DNA from: a virus
Virus record (IMG/VR): IMGVR_UViG_3300007541_000109
Span: 1 to 31,290 of that record
DNA length: 31,290 nucleotides
Reading direction: 5' to 3' (one strand)
The position numbers and the translations under genes were made by a program. Below are positions 9,292 through 18,109 of this stretch, piece after piece (position 1 is the first letter of the stretch; each line of letters begins with the position of its first letter). The notes under the pieces were generated by a model. It had not been told where the DNA came from and made no database searches. It saw only the letters and a program-made list of their open reading frames with translations.

Positions 9292-10879
9292 ACTGGAAGT
9301 TCACGGTTAGGTTGTTTAGCTGTAAAATCTCGTTAAAGTCGAGTCGAACAGCATCCTTGTAATTGTCGATCACGGCTAGGCGTGCCTCTGGGACAACGTC
9401 GAATACGTGGCGACCAAGGTCATCAGGGTAGAAGGTTTCACCAAACTCTCGGTTGTCGATGTTGAAGTAGTCAAGGACAGCAGTCTTGATCTTGTTGGAA
9501 ATGGTTGCTTCGTTTAACTCATACTTCTCGTCTAGTGATACAGATAGGACTACGTCCATCGTGCGAACAAGACCATCTACAATAACTATTTCGTCAGTCA
9601 TCATCTTGATGGGATCCATGGCCTGTAGCAAGGACTCCTTGAAAGTGATGGATGCTTTCTGTAGTTGAGTGTTGGATGCTCTTTCTAGCATATAGATGTC
9701 GATCACGTTTCCTGAGGAGAATGCTTTACGAGTAACTGCTGTTCCCTTTCCTGTTACACCTAGTGGGCTTGAGTAGGTATTAACGAAGGAGGTGTAGTCG
9801 TCGTTGGACACAAGACGGTTCTGCTGTCGGAAGACTAGCTTTCCATACCTCTTAGCATGTCGAACTGTCTCAGCGTCTGCGCCACCTGTGAAGGGAGTGG
9901 CGTTGACCACGCTAAGAACTTCTCCACCCTCTCCTGAGATCTCCTCGTTGATGTATGCAGACTTGGCGTTACCTCGCTCTCCACCACCCACACGATACAT
10001 GATCTTGTAAGTAGCTCCTGCTGGTGGGAGAACTCCAGCCACACCATCACCGAAGTAGACCGTGGCAGTGAAGTTGTCATCGTATGCCATGGAGAATAAT
10101 TTCTGGCTTGAAGAGGATGCAGTAAGTAAGGACTCCACTTCGTCATAGAAACCAGTTACAGATGGACCACCAGAAACGAAGACCTGAATAGATCCATCAA
10201 TAACTGGTCCCTGTGTTAGGGTTATGTTCTTTAGAACATCTACGTCGGTGAAGGTCCCCTCGTCAATTGCGAACTGTCCCTCTACTAGAGCTAAGTTGCT
10301 CCAGTTCTTACCATCTGTAGCTCCTGTTCCATTGTCTGAATCTTCGTATAGAAGCTGTAGCTCTGCGTCAGATGTAGGTGCCTCAATAGCACCATCTCGA
10401 ACTGAGTATAGAGTGTAGCTTACTACTTCACCATCTACAGGAGAGGTGGTTACGATGACCCTCTCAGAAGGAGGTATCGTGATTGAAGTTCCGCTAGTGA
10501 TGATTGTGTCTGAGGTAAGAGTGACCGATGCTGCCGCTGAGGAAGGGCCACGCATACGAACACCAATAAGCTCTAGCAGCTTGCGGACGTTGTTAGGGTT
10601 GCGAGCAGTCTTCAAGTAACCTTCGTGAGCTAACATGTCAGCCTTCATACTCATTACTGCGCCCATGTATGCAACAAGCTCTATAAGCATGACACCTAGA
10701 TCAGACTCAGCGAAGTTGTTGTAGTCTAGTGGGTATACAGCCTTTACATAATCAACTAGTGCCTGCTTCAATGTGTCGAAGTCGGTGGCGGCAAAGTCGA
10801 TCTGATCAGACTTCTCATCCTCAAGGAACTTCACGAACTTCATGAAGTCTGAGCCAGCAGTTGTATAGGGGACGCTCAT
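9284..10879 (-). CDS. Baseplate wedge protein, gp6-like / baseplate J-like
   Basis: A 531-aa protein. Residues 50-105 show the family signature: YNNFAESDLGVMLIEL, AYMGAVMS and AHEGYLKTARNPNNVRKLLELIG. The C-terminal half has GGADAETVRHAKRYGKLVFR followed by NRLVSNDDYTSFV, typical of gpJ/gp6. In contractile tails this protein dimerises and closes the ring of wedges around the hub, linking them to sheath initiation. It overlaps the gp25-like gene by 4 nt (ATGA) and the gp7-like gene by 8 nt, giving the gp25-gp6-gp7 order. It is shorter than T4 gp6 (about 660 aa) and closer to the minimal J-like proteins. Confidence 0.9.
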   Translation of the reverse strand: MSVPYTTAGSDFMKFVKFLEDEKSDQIDFAATDFDTLKQALVDYVKAVYPLDYNNFAESDLGVMLIELVAYMGAVMSMKADMLAHEGYLKTARNPNNVRKLLELIGVRMRGPSSAAASVTLTSDTIITSGTSITIPPSERVIVTTSPVDGEVVSYTLYSVRDGAIEAPTSDAELQLLYEDSDNGTGATDGKNWSNLALVEGQFAIDEGTFTDVDVLKNITLTQGPVIDGSIQVFVSGGPSVTGFYDEVESLLTASSSSQKLFSMAYDDNFTATVYFGDGVAGVLPPAGATYKIMYRVGGGERGNAKSAYINEEISGEGGEVLSVVNATPFTGGADAETVRHAKRYGKLVFRQQNRLVSNDDYTSFVNTYSSPLGVTGKGTAVTRKAFSSGNVIDIYMLERASNTQLQKASITFKESLLQAMDPIKMMTDEIVIVDGLVRTMDVVLSVSLDEKYELNEATISNKIKTAVLDYFNIDNREFGETFYPDDLGRHVFDVVPEARLAVIDNYKDAVRLDFNEILQLNNLTVNFQYV

Positions 10880-11319
10880 TTGGTAATGGTTATTAGTATC
10901 TGCTCATCGTCTTCACGTTCTTTCACAGTTAGACGAATGGTGATTTGATTGGAGCCATTGCTGGCCTCTGAAACTAAAGTGCGAAAGTCGATAACCTCTA
11001 TGTTAGGTGCATACTCAGCGACCTGTTCAAGGATCTCATCCTTGATAGCTCTTAGTAGATCGGTAGTGATAGGCTCGAACAAGTAAGCATCCAGATCAAC
11101 TCCAAAGTCTGGTAGCATCACACGTTCGCCTGGAGCGGTCAGGAGAATCTGCGCCACTTGTGCTCTTATCATCTCCGCACCCTTGTTCTTGTTAGCGAAT
11201 CGAGAGTTGTCGAACTTTACGGATAGCCCAGTGCGCTCCAGCTTAGTAGCGTCGGCAATCTTCTCTACGGTCCTAGGTGTGGCACTTCTGCCAAACAGTT
11301 GTGAACGTCTTGCTACCAT
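10876..11319 (-). CDS. Baseplate wedge / sheath initiator, gp25-like (gpW/gp25 family)
   Basis: A 147-aa protein with the hallmark ILLTAPGERVMLPDFG at residues 58-73, then DAYLFEP, a helix (LLRAIKDEILEQV) and APNIEVIDFR. This is the gp25/gpW fold with its handshake-like C-terminal part, which caps the baseplate and nucleates sheath polymerisation. Length is slightly above T4 gp25 (132 aa), with a basic N-terminal extension of about 45 residues. The gene starts 1 nt after the upstream stop and overlaps the gp6-like gene by 4 nt, as in most contractile injection systems. Confidence 0.95.
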   Translation of the reverse strand: MVARRSQLFGRSATPRTVEKIADATKLERTGLSVKFDNSRFANKNKGAEMIRAQVAQILLTAPGERVMLPDFGVDLDAYLFEPITTDLLRAIKDEILEQVAEYAPNIEVIDFRTLVSEASNGSNQITIRLTVKEREDDEQILITITK

Positions 11320-11320
11320 A

Positions 11321-13936
11321 TCAAACCTCTATGTTATCGAAGAACTCCTTATGTGCGTCGTAGTTGTGCTTGGCTTGTTCCTCACTCAGTCCTTTACGGT
11401 AGAACTTTAGACTACCTAAGTATCCGTTTAGACCACTGTAATGTCCACGGCTCTCGCCCATGAATCCCATACCGTCTGTCCATCCTCCACCTACAATCCA
11501 TGGAGTGAAGAAGGTCCCTAGCTTTGGACCAGCTAGGAAGTCTAACGTATTGGTATAGTCTATGGTTCCAGAAGTGTATGCGAAGCTGACGTTCTTACCT
11601 TCCTGCTTGATAGCGAAGGATGGGATCTGTGCTGCTCTTCCCTTGATGGTCTGGAATGTCTCAGTGTATGTTTGCTCCTGTAGAAGCTCTCCATTTAGGA
11701 AGACCTTAACGAAGTTCTTGTTAGGGTCCATGGATATAGACAGGTGAACGAACCCACCTGAGCAGTCGTTGATCTTATAGCCACTGGCGGTGGTCTTCGT
11801 GGTTGATATCGACATGCCTAATAGTGGCTTGTCACTATCGTTGCAGTTACCCTTGCGAATGAACTCTACGTCAGAGGTGTTGAGGGACTGAGTAGGTGCG
11901 ATGATGAGAGCATTGAGTCCTACCAAGGCGCTGTTGTCAAGACCTTGCTCCACACCAATCTCTAGATCAGTTCCCCTATCAAACAACCCGTTGCGTGTCC
12001 ACTGAGGGTCACGTGTAAGAGCCACAACCATTCCACGAACCAGAGTGCTAGACTCGTCTTTTACCATGTCGTTAGCATCTGTCTCTAGATTACCACCAAT
12101 ATTCTCGTTGGCAAGTAGGACCTTGTAGTAGTGGAAGTCTGTCCATTGACCACACGCGCTAAGGGCGGGCTCAGTGATAGCGTCGTTGAGGTCACCTGTC
12201 CAGTCGTATCCAGATGCTCCTGTTCCGAAGGAAGGGAGGTATAGCCACGTATCCATTGTCATGCCTGACATTCCATACATGAGCTTGTCCATATCATTGC
12301 TCTGAGGTAGGCGTAGATATGATCCTAGAGATTTTACAGTCTGGCCCTCATACCTAGCTATGCCAGTCAGTCTAGGAATAGTAAGACCCTTGGGGAATAC
12401 AGCCGATGCGCTCTTGGCTACAAGCTGTGCATTGTTGGTGGTGTCTCCTGTGGTGTTGGCTACTTTATATTCTGTCGAGTTTGGTGCCACCACGTTTGCA
12501 TCCAGGAAACTATAGACAGAAATAAGTCCATCAGTCGTAACTGCATCAGTAAGTGATAGTGCTGGTAGCAGCGTAGAGGATGCTGCTGGTGCTTGAGTGA
12601 GCGCACCTGTTCCGATGCGGTTCATCTCCAGTGGGACAACGGTTGATGCTCTCTGTGAGTCCTTCTCCTTGACGAAGATAGGCTTGACAGGTAGCACGAT
12701 TCCACTAACCTCACCGTGATCGAATGCTAGAATCTTCTGCTTCTTAACGTCTACTGCGACGTTGAAGTCCTTGAGATATCCGAAGTCGTTGATTGGGACT
12801 GTTCCTGGTGCAAAGGTGGCAGAGGCTCCGTATAGGTCAGGTGCCTTGACAGCTAGCTCGATCTGCTTCTTCCTCTTGTTAGCCTTTACCTCGTAGGACT
12901 GTAACTCTGAGAATATTTGCTGTTGGTAGTTGATTACCACAGCGGAATCTTCTTCGTATCCAGATGCTATAAGGTTCTGCTTGTGAGACTCCATGTCGGT
13001 CAGAACCTTGAGCTTCTGTCCCTCGATGACCTGTAAGGTTGCATCAGCATCGTAGTGAAGGATCAGTGCCTCGGAGGAGTCGATCTTGTTTAGGTCAAGG
13101 ATAGTGTCAACATATCTGTCAACATCACGCAGTGTGATCTGTGTTCCCTTTCCTCCAAGTGCTGCTGCATGGTCTAGCTTCCAGGCAGTAGCGTCAGGAA
13201 CGAATCCGATATCCGCCACTCCAGGAACATCCTGACCATCAGCATAGGTCCTGTTCTGTGAGTCGTAGTAGAGACCGTCCTTAGATAGGATGAACTGTCC
13301 TCGCTTGGCCTTAGGTGGGCCATACACTAATCTAAAGATAGCCCCTTCGTCCTCTTCTTCTACAGCGGTTGGCTCTTCAGTGCGCTGCTCAAGGACCGTA
13401 GCGATGTTCTGAAGTCCTTCCGAAGCTCTCTGGAGGAAGTCCTCGGCGTTTGCGATGGTAGCCTCGATGACTGCTTTGCGTGCGGTAGCGGGCATCTCAA
13501 GGTCCTTCCCGATGCCATACTTCTTCTCCTTGTCAGACTTTAGCTGCTCAAGGCAGTTCTTGATCGCCTCAATCTGGTCACCGATCTGCGTGACGAACTG
13601 GTCGATGCCTGCTATGAATCCAGCAATTGCTCCGATTCCAGCCAGGGCCAGACCCAAGGTATACATGTTGGAGTCTGGGAATAGCTGGACCTTACCAGTG
13701 AACGTGTCGAACTCTATGATACCTAGCTTGCCAAATAGCTCCTGCATCAACTCAGCAATCACTGCGTTGGCGTAAGCCATGCCTTCCTGAATAGCTATAG
13801 TAATCTGCATCAGGACAGAGGTAGGGATAATACCTAGAGCTAAGATGTTAGAAACCAAATCCATAACGCAGCTAGGGACCCCAAACTCTTGGGTCACGAA
13901 GCTGCCAGGATCAGTCAGTAGGGATAGGTTACTCAT
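11321..13936 (-). CDS. Large virion protein with hydrophobic N-terminal helices and C-terminal LamG-like domain
   Basis: An 871-aa protein lying between the spike and gp25 genes. The N-terminus is helical, with two hydrophobic stretches (about residues 24-48 and 93-117, the latter Gly/Ala-rich) and a coiled-coil-like part at ~118-185 ending in an acidic patch. The middle (about 210-420) is mixed and unrecognised. From about 480 it becomes a concanavalin/LamG-like sandwich: YSFLDANVV, MTMDTWLYLP, FVHLSISMDP followed by KVFLNGELL, and the closing GYLGSLKFYRKGLSEEQ. The same closing pattern occurs in the other LamG proteins of this window. It overlaps the spike gene by 4 nt. A baseplate or tail-tip location is likely; the exact role is unknown. 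Confidence 0.7.
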   Translation of the reverse strand: MSNLSLLTDPGSFVTQEFGVPSCVMDLVSNILALGIIPTSVLMQITIAIQEGMAYANAVIAELMQELFGKLGIIEFDTFTGKVQLFPDSNMYTLGLALAGIGAIAGFIAGIDQFVTQIGDQIEAIKNCLEQLKSDKEKKYGIGKDLEMPATARKAVIEATIANAEDFLQRASEGLQNIATVLEQRTEEPTAVEEEDEGAIFRLVYGPPKAKRGQFILSKDGLYYDSQNRTYADGQDVPGVADIGFVPDATAWKLDHAAALGGKGTQITLRDVDRYVDTILDLNKIDSSEALILHYDADATLQVIEGQKLKVLTDMESHKQNLIASGYEEDSAVVINYQQQIFSELQSYEVKANKRKKQIELAVKAPDLYGASATFAPGTVPINDFGYLKDFNVAVDVKKQKILAFDHGEVSGIVLPVKPIFVKEKDSQRASTVVPLEMNRIGTGALTQAPAASSTLLPALSLTDAVTTDGLISVYSFLDANVVAPNSTEYKVANTTGDTTNNAQLVAKSASAVFPKGLTIPRLTGIARYEGQTVKSLGSYLRLPQSNDMDKLMYGMSGMTMDTWLYLPSFGTGASGYDWTGDLNDAITEPALSACGQWTDFHYYKVLLANENIGGNLETDANDMVKDESSTLVRGMVVALTRDPQWTRNGLFDRGTDLEIGVEQGLDNSALVGLNALIIAPTQSLNTSDVEFIRKGNCNDSDKPLLGMSISTTKTTASGYKINDCSGGFVHLSISMDPNKNFVKVFLNGELLQEQTYTETFQTIKGRAAQIPSFAIKQEGKNVSFAYTSGTIDYTNTLDFLAGPKLGTFFTPWIVGGGWTDGMGFMGESRGHYSGLNGYLGSLKFYRKGLSEEQAKHNYDAHKEFFDNIEV

Positions 13937-14892
13937 CTCTTAGAAGGTGGAATTGGAGGAATGGGAACCACAGGCTGTAGGTTTACCTGAGCCCCTGATA
14001 TATTTACTTGACCAACTGCCTTGATGTTGATATTGGCAGTAGACTCTAGGTTGATGTTCAGTCCACTCTTAATATTGACGTTGCCTTGGCTGTCTAGCCT
14101 GACCTCTGCCAGTGGATTAGGGACGCTACCAGCCTTGATGATGACTCCTGGGCCTTCTGCTGCGTCTGTTGCAATCAGGGCAGGATCGGTGCAGGACTCA
14201 ATGACCACTTGGTTGTTCTCGCTGGTGACCTTTACATCTCCGTTGAACAGTCCGATTGGTAAAGGGCGTAGAGGGTTTGCCTGGGTGCCCTCGTTGATGA
14301 GCTTTAGCTCTCCTCCGTAAGGGCCTACGGTGACCATGTTAGATCCCTTCCTAGCCCTACTTGTTACAGAGTTAGCAGCGTTGATCTCGATCTGATCAGG
14401 CTTGTTGTTGTATACTCCTGTGATCTTGATGTTCGAGTTCATTCCAGCAGCGTTCATCTGGACAGACTCGTTGCCAGGGTAGTTGTTGATTACAAACTCT
14501 CCTGACCCTCCTGCTCCTTTGAGTCTAGTGATGTTCTTGATGTCGCTCTCACTGATCTCATGTGTGATCGTTACGCCTGCACCTTCCTTGGATGTAAGTC
14601 CTGTGCTGGTCATCTTTCCACCTGCTTGGTAGGTATCAGGATTACCTTTAATGGTCTTAGGAATCGTAGCCAAGTAGTAAAGAGCCATCTCATTCTCAGG
14701 TGAGCATATAAGGATCTCGGAGTCCTTATCAATAGGAGCGCTGAACCCTCCTCCAAGAGGTCCACCTGTAGGGGTTGTATACCTTACAGGAACAAGCATC
14801 TCACCAGCCTGGATGTCTGAGATTCTAACTCTTATGATTCCAGTCCTTGAAGGATCTACATCCTCTGTCACTGTTGCCTTGTATACTTTCAT
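13933..14892 (-). CDS. Baseplate central spike, gp5/gpV-like, without lysozyme domain
   Basis: A 319-aa protein. Residues 1-90 form an OB-fold-like domain (YKATVTEDVDPSRTGIIRVR, GEMLVPVRYTTP, EILICSPE, MALYYLATIP) as at the start of T4 gp5 and P2 gpV. From about residue 120 to 305 short repeated strands rich in Asn, Gly, Val and Ile (VNIKSGLNINLES, INIKAVGQVNISGAQVNL) suggest the trimeric beta-helix needle. No lysozyme domain lies between them, unlike T4 gp5. The end is proline-rich (VVPIPPIPPSKR), with no obvious His-x-His metal site. The gene overlaps its neighbours by 4 nt on both sides, next to the hub candidate. Confidence 0.8.
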   Translation of the reverse strand: MKVYKATVTEDVDPSRTGIIRVRISDIQAGEMLVPVRYTTPTGGPLGGGFSAPIDKDSEILICSPENEMALYYLATIPKTIKGNPDTYQAGGKMTSTGLTSKEGAGVTITHEISESDIKNITRLKGAGGSGEFVINNYPGNESVQMNAAGMNSNIKITGVYNNKPDQIEINAANSVTSRARKGSNMVTVGPYGGELKLINEGTQANPLRPLPIGLFNGDVKVTSENNQVVIESCTDPALIATDAAEGPGVIIKAGSVPNPLAEVRLDSQGNVNIKSGLNINLESTANINIKAVGQVNISGAQVNLQPVVPIPPIPPSKR

Positions 14893-16940
14893 CGGTTCAC
14901 TCGTATGAGACGCCCTCTGCTATCTCTTCTATAACCAGATCCAGGTTCGCCTCTTCTTGGCTTAGGGGGTTTAGTTGGGGGTGGTTCTGGTCTAGGTCCT
15001 ACTGGTGGAAAGTTTAATATGACCCGTTCTTCTTCTTCTCCAAGCAGCATATTAGTCAACTCCTCCCTTCGGGTCTGCGGCGTCGATACATCGGGGAAAC
15101 TATAGTTACTCAGACTTTGCTCCAGGCTTAGTATTGCCTCTGTTTGTGTGATGTCCTCAGGAGATACTTCGTCTGATGTTTGGGACTCCTTTACCATGTC
15201 AAACTCAGTATATGCAGTTCCTTCCATAACTACATGTCTCATCTTAAAGATCCTGTAGAACCCTGTAAGAATAGAATTGTTTAGGAACCTTCTGCTATCC
15301 GTAGTAGTCATGTTGGTGGATAGCAGTAGAGATGGTATGAAAAGAACATCACTGTCTATCAGACTTAGGTCTAAAGGAGTCTTTACTGTTATAATATCAG
15401 CACCTTTCATCTGCTTTAAACGAACAAACACTAGGAAGGCAGCTACTCCTCTAGGATCGACACCTTCATAGACTCTATCAGCACGCTTAAGTGTTTCGTC
15501 TATTGCTAGCTTTACAGCCTCCGTAACTGCCTCTTCCTGAGGAACAGTGTTAATGTCCACACCTTCACTTCTCAAGGCTTCAGCTATATCCTTGATGGAC
15601 GATGAGTTAGTAAGAGCTGCCTTCTTATACATCTGTAAAACTTCGTCTAGAGTCTTAGTATCATTATACAAAACACCTTGTCTCTTTAGAAGCTGTGTAG
15701 ACTGCGTAAGTAGTCCATAGTCAGCAGCGTCGTTAGACTGCTTGCCTACGATAGAGATGACGTTGGCGTCTGCAACCCCATGCTTGAACAATGGGAATAC
15801 CCTATCGTTGATACTCCTAAGAAGACCTTTCTTAGTCAGGATGGGTTGGATCTTCTGTTTCCTATATTTAGCAATAAGCTGTGAAACCTCCTTCAAGGTC
15901 TTGGAGTTATCTGATCTAGACCCTATGCTCTCATGGTCACCCATTGCAAAACTAGTAATTACGGGATCTACTGAAACTAGTCCAATAGATCTAATATGCT
16001 TTAGGTCACCCCTGAACATCTTAACTTCAGTCCTGCCTGTTAGCTGCATACCTGCGACTCTAAGAGGAATGCCAAAGTGTGTAAGCATATGCTTAAGCCT
16101 CATGCTGACATACTTAACTGGTGCAGCTAGACCATCAAACGAAGGATCATCATCAAATACGTCGAGAACATCTCTGGAGGTATTTGCAAGGTATAAAGTT
16201 CCTTCCTTGTTTGTAACTGAGAACCCTAGATCCTCCTCCAGCATCAACTCAAACTCAGTTGGATCCATTGTTCCGTGAGCAACTTCTATAGCATTGAAGA
16301 GTTCGTCTGGTATTACAACCACCCCCATCATGTATATATTAGATATAGTGATAGGGTATGCGAGGACATCCTCCATAGCCCTTACTAGATTGGTAACAAG
16401 TATAGTCCTCTTGAGATCTGAACCGTAACTCTGACCCCAACTCTCTTGCTTACCAATTTCTACGGTTCCAGTCTCGAATACGTTGCCCTGTTTGTAGCTT
16501 ACTCCCTCGGTAAGGTTCTCCTTGGAAGCGATGCTGGTTGATGGTGCTATACGAATCTCAGTTACTGCGGAGTCCTCAGAGGCTTCTAGTCTAGAATATC
16601 TAATAATAGTCCCATAGATAAGGTCAGATCTACGACCTCCTGAGTCCATTCTATAGGCTACACGAAAATCCTTCTCAATAGGAACAGGACCTATAGCATA
16701 CCCATTACCGTCAAGGTGCTTCTTAGCATATGAGTCTAAAGACCAACCTGCTAATCTAGCTCCAACAAAACCATCCTGGTCTAGAAATCTTACATCTAGT
16801 ATAGGGCCAGGAGCTTTGTATGAGAAACTAATGACACTGTCAGCAGCGGAATCTACAAGAGGAACTAACTCCTCGTCACCTTCTGGTGATAGGTTTGTAA
16901 TGAAGACTTCTAGTCTGGGGGTTCCTACACTGTCAGACAT
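14889..16940 (-). CDS. Baseplate hub protein, gp27/gpD-like candidate
   Basis: A 683-aa protein immediately upstream of the spike and overlapping it by 4 nt, which is where hub proteins (T4 gp27, P2 gpD) sit. The N-terminal 110 residues are beta-rich with DLIYGTIIRYS, and near residue 580 comes GFYRIFKMRHVVMEGTAYTEFDM, like the strand pair that ends hub proteins. A helical middle (about 340-500) is larger than in T4 gp27 (391 aa). The last ~40 residues are proline-rich then basic (PPPTKPPKPRRG), probably disordered. Assigned from position, length and local pattern; no decisive motif. Confidence 0.55.
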   Translation of the reverse strand: MSDSVGTPRLEVFITNLSPEGDEELVPLVDSAADSVISFSYKAPGPILDVRFLDQDGFVGARLAGWSLDSYAKKHLDGNGYAIGPVPIEKDFRVAYRMDSGGRRSDLIYGTIIRYSRLEASEDSAVTEIRIAPSTSIASKENLTEGVSYKQGNVFETGTVEIGKQESWGQSYGSDLKRTILVTNLVRAMEDVLAYPITISNIYMMGVVVIPDELFNAIEVAHGTMDPTEFELMLEEDLGFSVTNKEGTLYLANTSRDVLDVFDDDPSFDGLAAPVKYVSMRLKHMLTHFGIPLRVAGMQLTGRTEVKMFRGDLKHIRSIGLVSVDPVITSFAMGDHESIGSRSDNSKTLKEVSQLIAKYRKQKIQPILTKKGLLRSINDRVFPLFKHGVADANVISIVGKQSNDAADYGLLTQSTQLLKRQGVLYNDTKTLDEVLQMYKKAALTNSSSIKDIAEALRSEGVDINTVPQEEAVTEAVKLAIDETLKRADRVYEGVDPRGVAAFLVFVRLKQMKGADIITVKTPLDLSLIDSDVLFIPSLLLSTNMTTTDSRRFLNNSILTGFYRIFKMRHVVMEGTAYTEFDMVKESQTSDEVSPEDITQTEAILSLEQSLSNYSFPDVSTPQTRREELTNMLLGEEEERVILNFPPVGPRPEPPPTKPPKPRRGEPGSGYRRDSRGRLIRVNR

Positions 16941-17214
16941 TAGGTATCCTAATCTTGGAATCTTTGGTTAACTGTTGGAGAGGATCATTCATGTTATTGA
17001 TGTGTTGGACATACCACCAGTTCTGTGGTGTATCATAGAAGACTACGGACAACGAATCAGATCGACCCTCATGATGTTGTAAAAGTCTAGCTGTTCTATA
17101 GACCTTATCATCAGCAGACGCAACCATGTCGTCAAAAGAGGTTCCTACGTTAGTTGTCACCTTCTTACCCTTGTGGTTCATCTCGACCACACCATACTTG
17201 TATCGTGATCTCAT
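16933..17214 (-). CDS. Small LysM-type baseplate protein, gp53/gpX-like
   Basis: A 93-aa protein. Residues ~55-93 match a LysM fold as used inside baseplates: SLSVVFYDTPQNWWYVQHIN, then a short acidic turn and KIRIPNV at the end. T4 gp53 carries such a domain and P2 gpX is little more than one. The gene lies between the tube-junction and hub candidates, overlapping them by 4 and 8 nt, again as in P2 (U-X-D). Here the LysM would act as an assembly clamp rather than bind peptidoglycan. Confidence 0.75.
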   Translation of the reverse strand: MRSRYKYGVVEMNHKGKKVTTNVGTSFDDMVASADDKVYRTARLLQHHEGRSDSLSVVFYDTPQNWWYVQHINNMNDPLQQLTKDSKIRIPNV

Positions 17215-18107
17215 CCATTTACTCCATAAGCTGAGGTGTCAAAAGTAATGCTCTCATCGCTGATCCTGTTATATGATACAAACTTATCAACCATGACCTC
17301 CCAGCCAACGTTTTGATCATACTCTGCCTTGGTCTTTCCGTTAGGCTTAAATTCAGATCTGGACGATAGTCTAACCTCGGTCAGGTCTAATGATACTTTA
17401 ATAACCCTGGGAAGCAAAGTCTTGTTATCGTATCCCGCAGCACCGTCGATACTTATATTGTAGTTGGTAGCAATACAGGGGACATTCTGATATACGATAC
17501 CGTGCGTCAGTCGTATCGTAGGAGGGCCAAGATATGGCTTAGTTGCATGTGTAAGAGTGGAGGATCTAATTAGATTAAGCCAGAATAGAACAGACTTGAT
17601 TGCCTCAATTCTAACGCTAGGGTCGCTTGAAGCAGAGTTCAAGGAAACTGCGCCCTCCCCTAAGACCTTTAGCTTCTGCTCTAAGAACTCTCTTTCAGTC
17701 AGGTAACCATCGAACATCCTGTCAACTGTTCGGACAAGATCGTCATAGCTAGTAACGTCGGAAGTAGTCCTTTCTCTATCATTCTCAAAGTAGGCTTTAC
17801 GATCCTGCTTACGCCTCTGATAACGCTCCATAGGAGTCTCGTCAATACCCATCAAGGTAGTATACTCCATGATGTTTGGAAGGGTTAGATTGAAATCCAT
17901 CTTAAACTTGCGGCTCTCAGACCCCATGTGCATGAAGACTGACCCGTTCCTTCCAATTGGTGTGTATGATGCCAGCTTACTGGATGACGACTCTCGGATC
18001 TTGACGTTCTCCATGAACTCACAGAGCTTCCTTACAGGAGTAGCCTCTGCTGTGTAGAACTCGAATAGGAGGAAGCTCCTATTCTCTAGGTGATTATCTA
18101 TCTTCAT
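17211..18107 (-). CDS. Tail tube-baseplate junction protein, gp48/gp54-like candidate
   Basis: A 298-aa protein just after the tape measure gene. It has FEFYTAEATPVRKL near the start, then SYTPIGRNGSVFMHMG and RKFKMDFNLTLPNI. A charged helical insert spans about 90-180. The C-terminal beta part contains YLGPPTIRLTHGIVYQNVPC, TNYNISIDGAAGYD and LPRVIKVSLDLTEVRL. A GPP..RL.HG..Y..VPC strand set followed by a P..v.v.l.L.E strand is what I associate with tube-initiation and tube-cap proteins of contractile tails. In T4 the genes after the tape measure (29) are 48 and 54. The assignment rests on context and pattern; which of the two it resembles cannot be decided. Confidence 0.5.
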   Translation of the reverse strand: MKIDNHLENRSFLLFEFYTAEATPVRKLCEFMENVKIRESSSSKLASYTPIGRNGSVFMHMGSESRKFKMDFNLTLPNIMEYTTLMGIDETPMERYQRRKQDRKAYFENDRERTTSDVTSYDDLVRTVDRMFDGYLTEREFLEQKLKVLGEGAVSLNSASSDPSVRIEAIKSVLFWLNLIRSSTLTHATKPYLGPPTIRLTHGIVYQNVPCIATNYNISIDGAAGYDNKTLLPRVIKVSLDLTEVRLSSRSEFKPNGKTKAEYDQNVGWEVMVDKFVSYNRISDESITFDTSAYGVNG

Positions 18108-18109
18108 GG

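Noticed and set aside
10224-10239. Inverted repeat ATGTTCT-TT-AGAACAT
   Set aside because: Deep inside the gp6-like coding region, single copy, nothing nearby that it could control.
15742-16278. Long plus-strand open frame (178 codons) inside the hub gene, and other antisense frames
   Set aside because: They lie fully opposite well-supported genes, lack ribosome-binding sites and read as low-complexity Ser/Leu/Pro proteins typical of antisense shadows.
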